Made by a program: the position numbers and the translations under genes. The notes under the pieces are model-generated. The model was not told where the DNA came from, ran no database searches, and saw only the letters and a program-made list of their open reading frames with translations. A stretch of DNA of 64,000 nucleotides, taken from contig NZ_CP095061.1 of the NCBI RefSeq assembly GCF_022921055.1, positions 1,589,501 through 1,653,500 of the forward strand, written 5' to 3'. Source of the DNA: Hymenobacter volaticus (GTDB taxonomy: Bacteria > Bacteroidota > Bacteroidia > Cytophagales > Hymenobacteraceae). Each line of letters starts with the position of its first letter. Position 1 is the stretch's first letter. This document shows, piece by piece, positions 63,190 through 64,000 of this stretch.

Positions 63190-64000
63190 TTAGTCGCCGC
63201 CCCCGCAACCACCACCGCAGCCGGAGCAGCCACTGTCGCCACCGCAACCACTGTCACCGCCGCAGCCGCTGCCATCAGCGTCGCCGTGGCTAGGGCTGTG
63301 GCTATCGAAGGCGTCGCTCTGCTCGTGCCATCCGCCGTCAGCGCCGCCCGCGTCGCTGCCCATGTCGTAGGCCGGCTCCGGGATTCGCTGCAATTCTCGT
63401 TCTACCTCACGGCCTACTTCGGAGGTGAAGGAAGGAAGCAAAAATACCACGCCGTTGAGCTGCTGGCCGAATCGATGAGCCTCGGCGGGGTTTTGGGCCG
63501 CCCGGTTGCTATATTCTTTGTCGAGGCGGATCAATTCGGCTTCCGCAGCAGCTTGCAACTGGTAACCGCTCGGGGTGAGGTAGCGTGTTCGGGTCAGCCG
63601 CCAAAACCAGTGCTGTGAAAATAGCTGTCCGGTGCGGGGATTAGCCTCAATTAGCTTGTAGTAGTCGGACGGGGTACGGGCATTCTCGAAAATCATGCGC
63701 ACGTACAGCTTGAATGGGATTCGCAGCTGGTTATCGGCCAGGAAAGCATGTAGTAGCAACCGTTCGTGCGGTAGGGCCTGATGCGTGGCTAGCGCCGGAC
63801 CGTCCATCACAAACTGTTGCCACGTTACCGGGTCGAAGGGATGCGGCTGGTGTTGCTCGGTGCGGACAACCAACACGTGCTGGCGCAGCAGATCGAGGAA
63901 GGTGACGCGCAGCAGGCGGCGCAAACTAGGGGTGTGGTGCTTCTGGAGCAGCAACACCCATTCGGCGGGGGAGTGCGGGGAAGGCTGGTCATGTTTTGCG
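63190..64000 (-). CDS. Hypothetical protein with Gly/Cys-rich C-terminus (partial)
   Basis: The minus-strand frame is open to the window end, so the true start is beyond 64000; 269 codons are visible. The seen part is largely helical, without clear membrane helices (RRLLRVTFLDLLRQHVLV, QFVMDGPALATHQALPHERLLLHAFL, LTPSGYQLQAAAEAELIRLDKEY). It ends in a striking low-complexity stretch of Gly, Asp, Ser and Cys repeats (GCGGDSGCGGDSGCSGCGGG). Such tails occur in TIGR04222-type proteins; that link is a guess from style. Function unknown. Confidence 0.7.
   Translation of the reverse strand, partial: AKHDQPSPHSPAEWVLLLQKHHTPSLRRLLRVTFLDLLRQHVLVVRTEQHQPHPFDPVTWQQFVMDGPALATHQALPHERLLLHAFLADNQLRIPFKLYVRMIFENARTPSDYYKLIEANPRTGQLFSQHWFWRLTRTRYLTPSGYQLQAAAEAELIRLDKEYSNRAAQNPAEAHRFGQQLNGVVFLLPSFTSEVGREVERELQRIPEPAYDMGSDAGGADGGWHEQSDAFDSHSPSHGDADGSGCGGDSGCGGDSGCSGCGGGCGGGD

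Noticed and set aside
1..64000. CRISPR array, prophage, insertion sequence or integrase
   Set aside because: Looked for regular direct repeats, transposase or integrase motifs and terminal repeats with a transposase; none found.

Overview
The window looks like a chromosomal piece of a Bacteroidetes bacterium of the order Cytophagales, most likely Hymenobacter or a close relative. This is inferred from gene content and style only: two secreted proteins with C-terminal type IX secretion (T9SS) sorting domains, an outer-membrane beta-barrel receptor with a carboxypeptidase-like plug region, LytS/LytTR signalling, a double-length D-Ala-D-Ala ligase, GC-rich genes with TTG/GTG starts and almost no Shine-Dalgarno sequences, and many intergenic perfect hairpins. 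No rRNA, CRISPR array, transposase or phage module was seen.

Layout. 1-4.4 kb: the start of a LacI-type regulator, divergent from a PA14-containing GH31 alpha-glycosidase (alpha-xylosidase-like). 4.4-11.3 kb: a minus-strand run with a Gfo/Idh/MocA oxidoreductase, 3-methyladenine glycosylase I, lipoproteins, a T9SS protein and a PDZ-alpha/beta hydrolase. 11.4-16.2 kb: a beta-barrel receptor and a LytS/LytTR pair. 16.2-19.5 kb: an NTF2-like secreted protein, then about 1.8 kb of almost non-coding DNA holding a 33-bp inverted repeat and a possible structured RNA, then tRNA-Arg. 19.5-27.6 kb: Ohr, SucC, a GH113-like hydrolase, a LolD-type ATPase, an unrecognised protein and RecQ. 27.6-31.3 kb: an OhrR-headed group of redox and electrophile detoxification genes. 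31.4-41.4 kb: a T9SS protein, a PASTA protein, the tandem Ddl, Pgk, an M50 protease, a HAD phosphatase and a CAU tRNA.

41.7-53.3 kb is the most interesting part: a compact NRPS/PKS locus read on the minus strand. It encodes a phosphopantetheinyl transferase, a C-A-T-TE NRPS, and upstream of these an A-T-KS-AT-ACP-aminotransferase hybrid. It reads as a complete small assembly line: an amino acid starter (pocket resembling proline-type A domains), one malonyl extension, amination of the beta-keto group, condensation with a second amino acid, and release. 53.9-58.8 kb holds an OmpR-type two-component system, then a SulP transporter and a beta-carbonic anhydrase, probably for bicarbonate uptake and interconversion. 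58.9-64 kb holds a quinone oxidoreductase-like enzyme, an M1 aminopeptidase and two unrecognised proteins.

Caution on sequence quality: nine single-base losses, all at or beside short G/C runs, break eight otherwise intact genes (GH31, FISUMP lipoprotein, beta-barrel receptor twice, ABC ATPase, M50 protease, the hybrid synthetase twice, SulP). This looks like systematic homopolymer under-calling rather than real pseudogenes. Frameshifted genes are therefore annotated as one CDS with the break described, except the very long hybrid synthetase, given as three segments.
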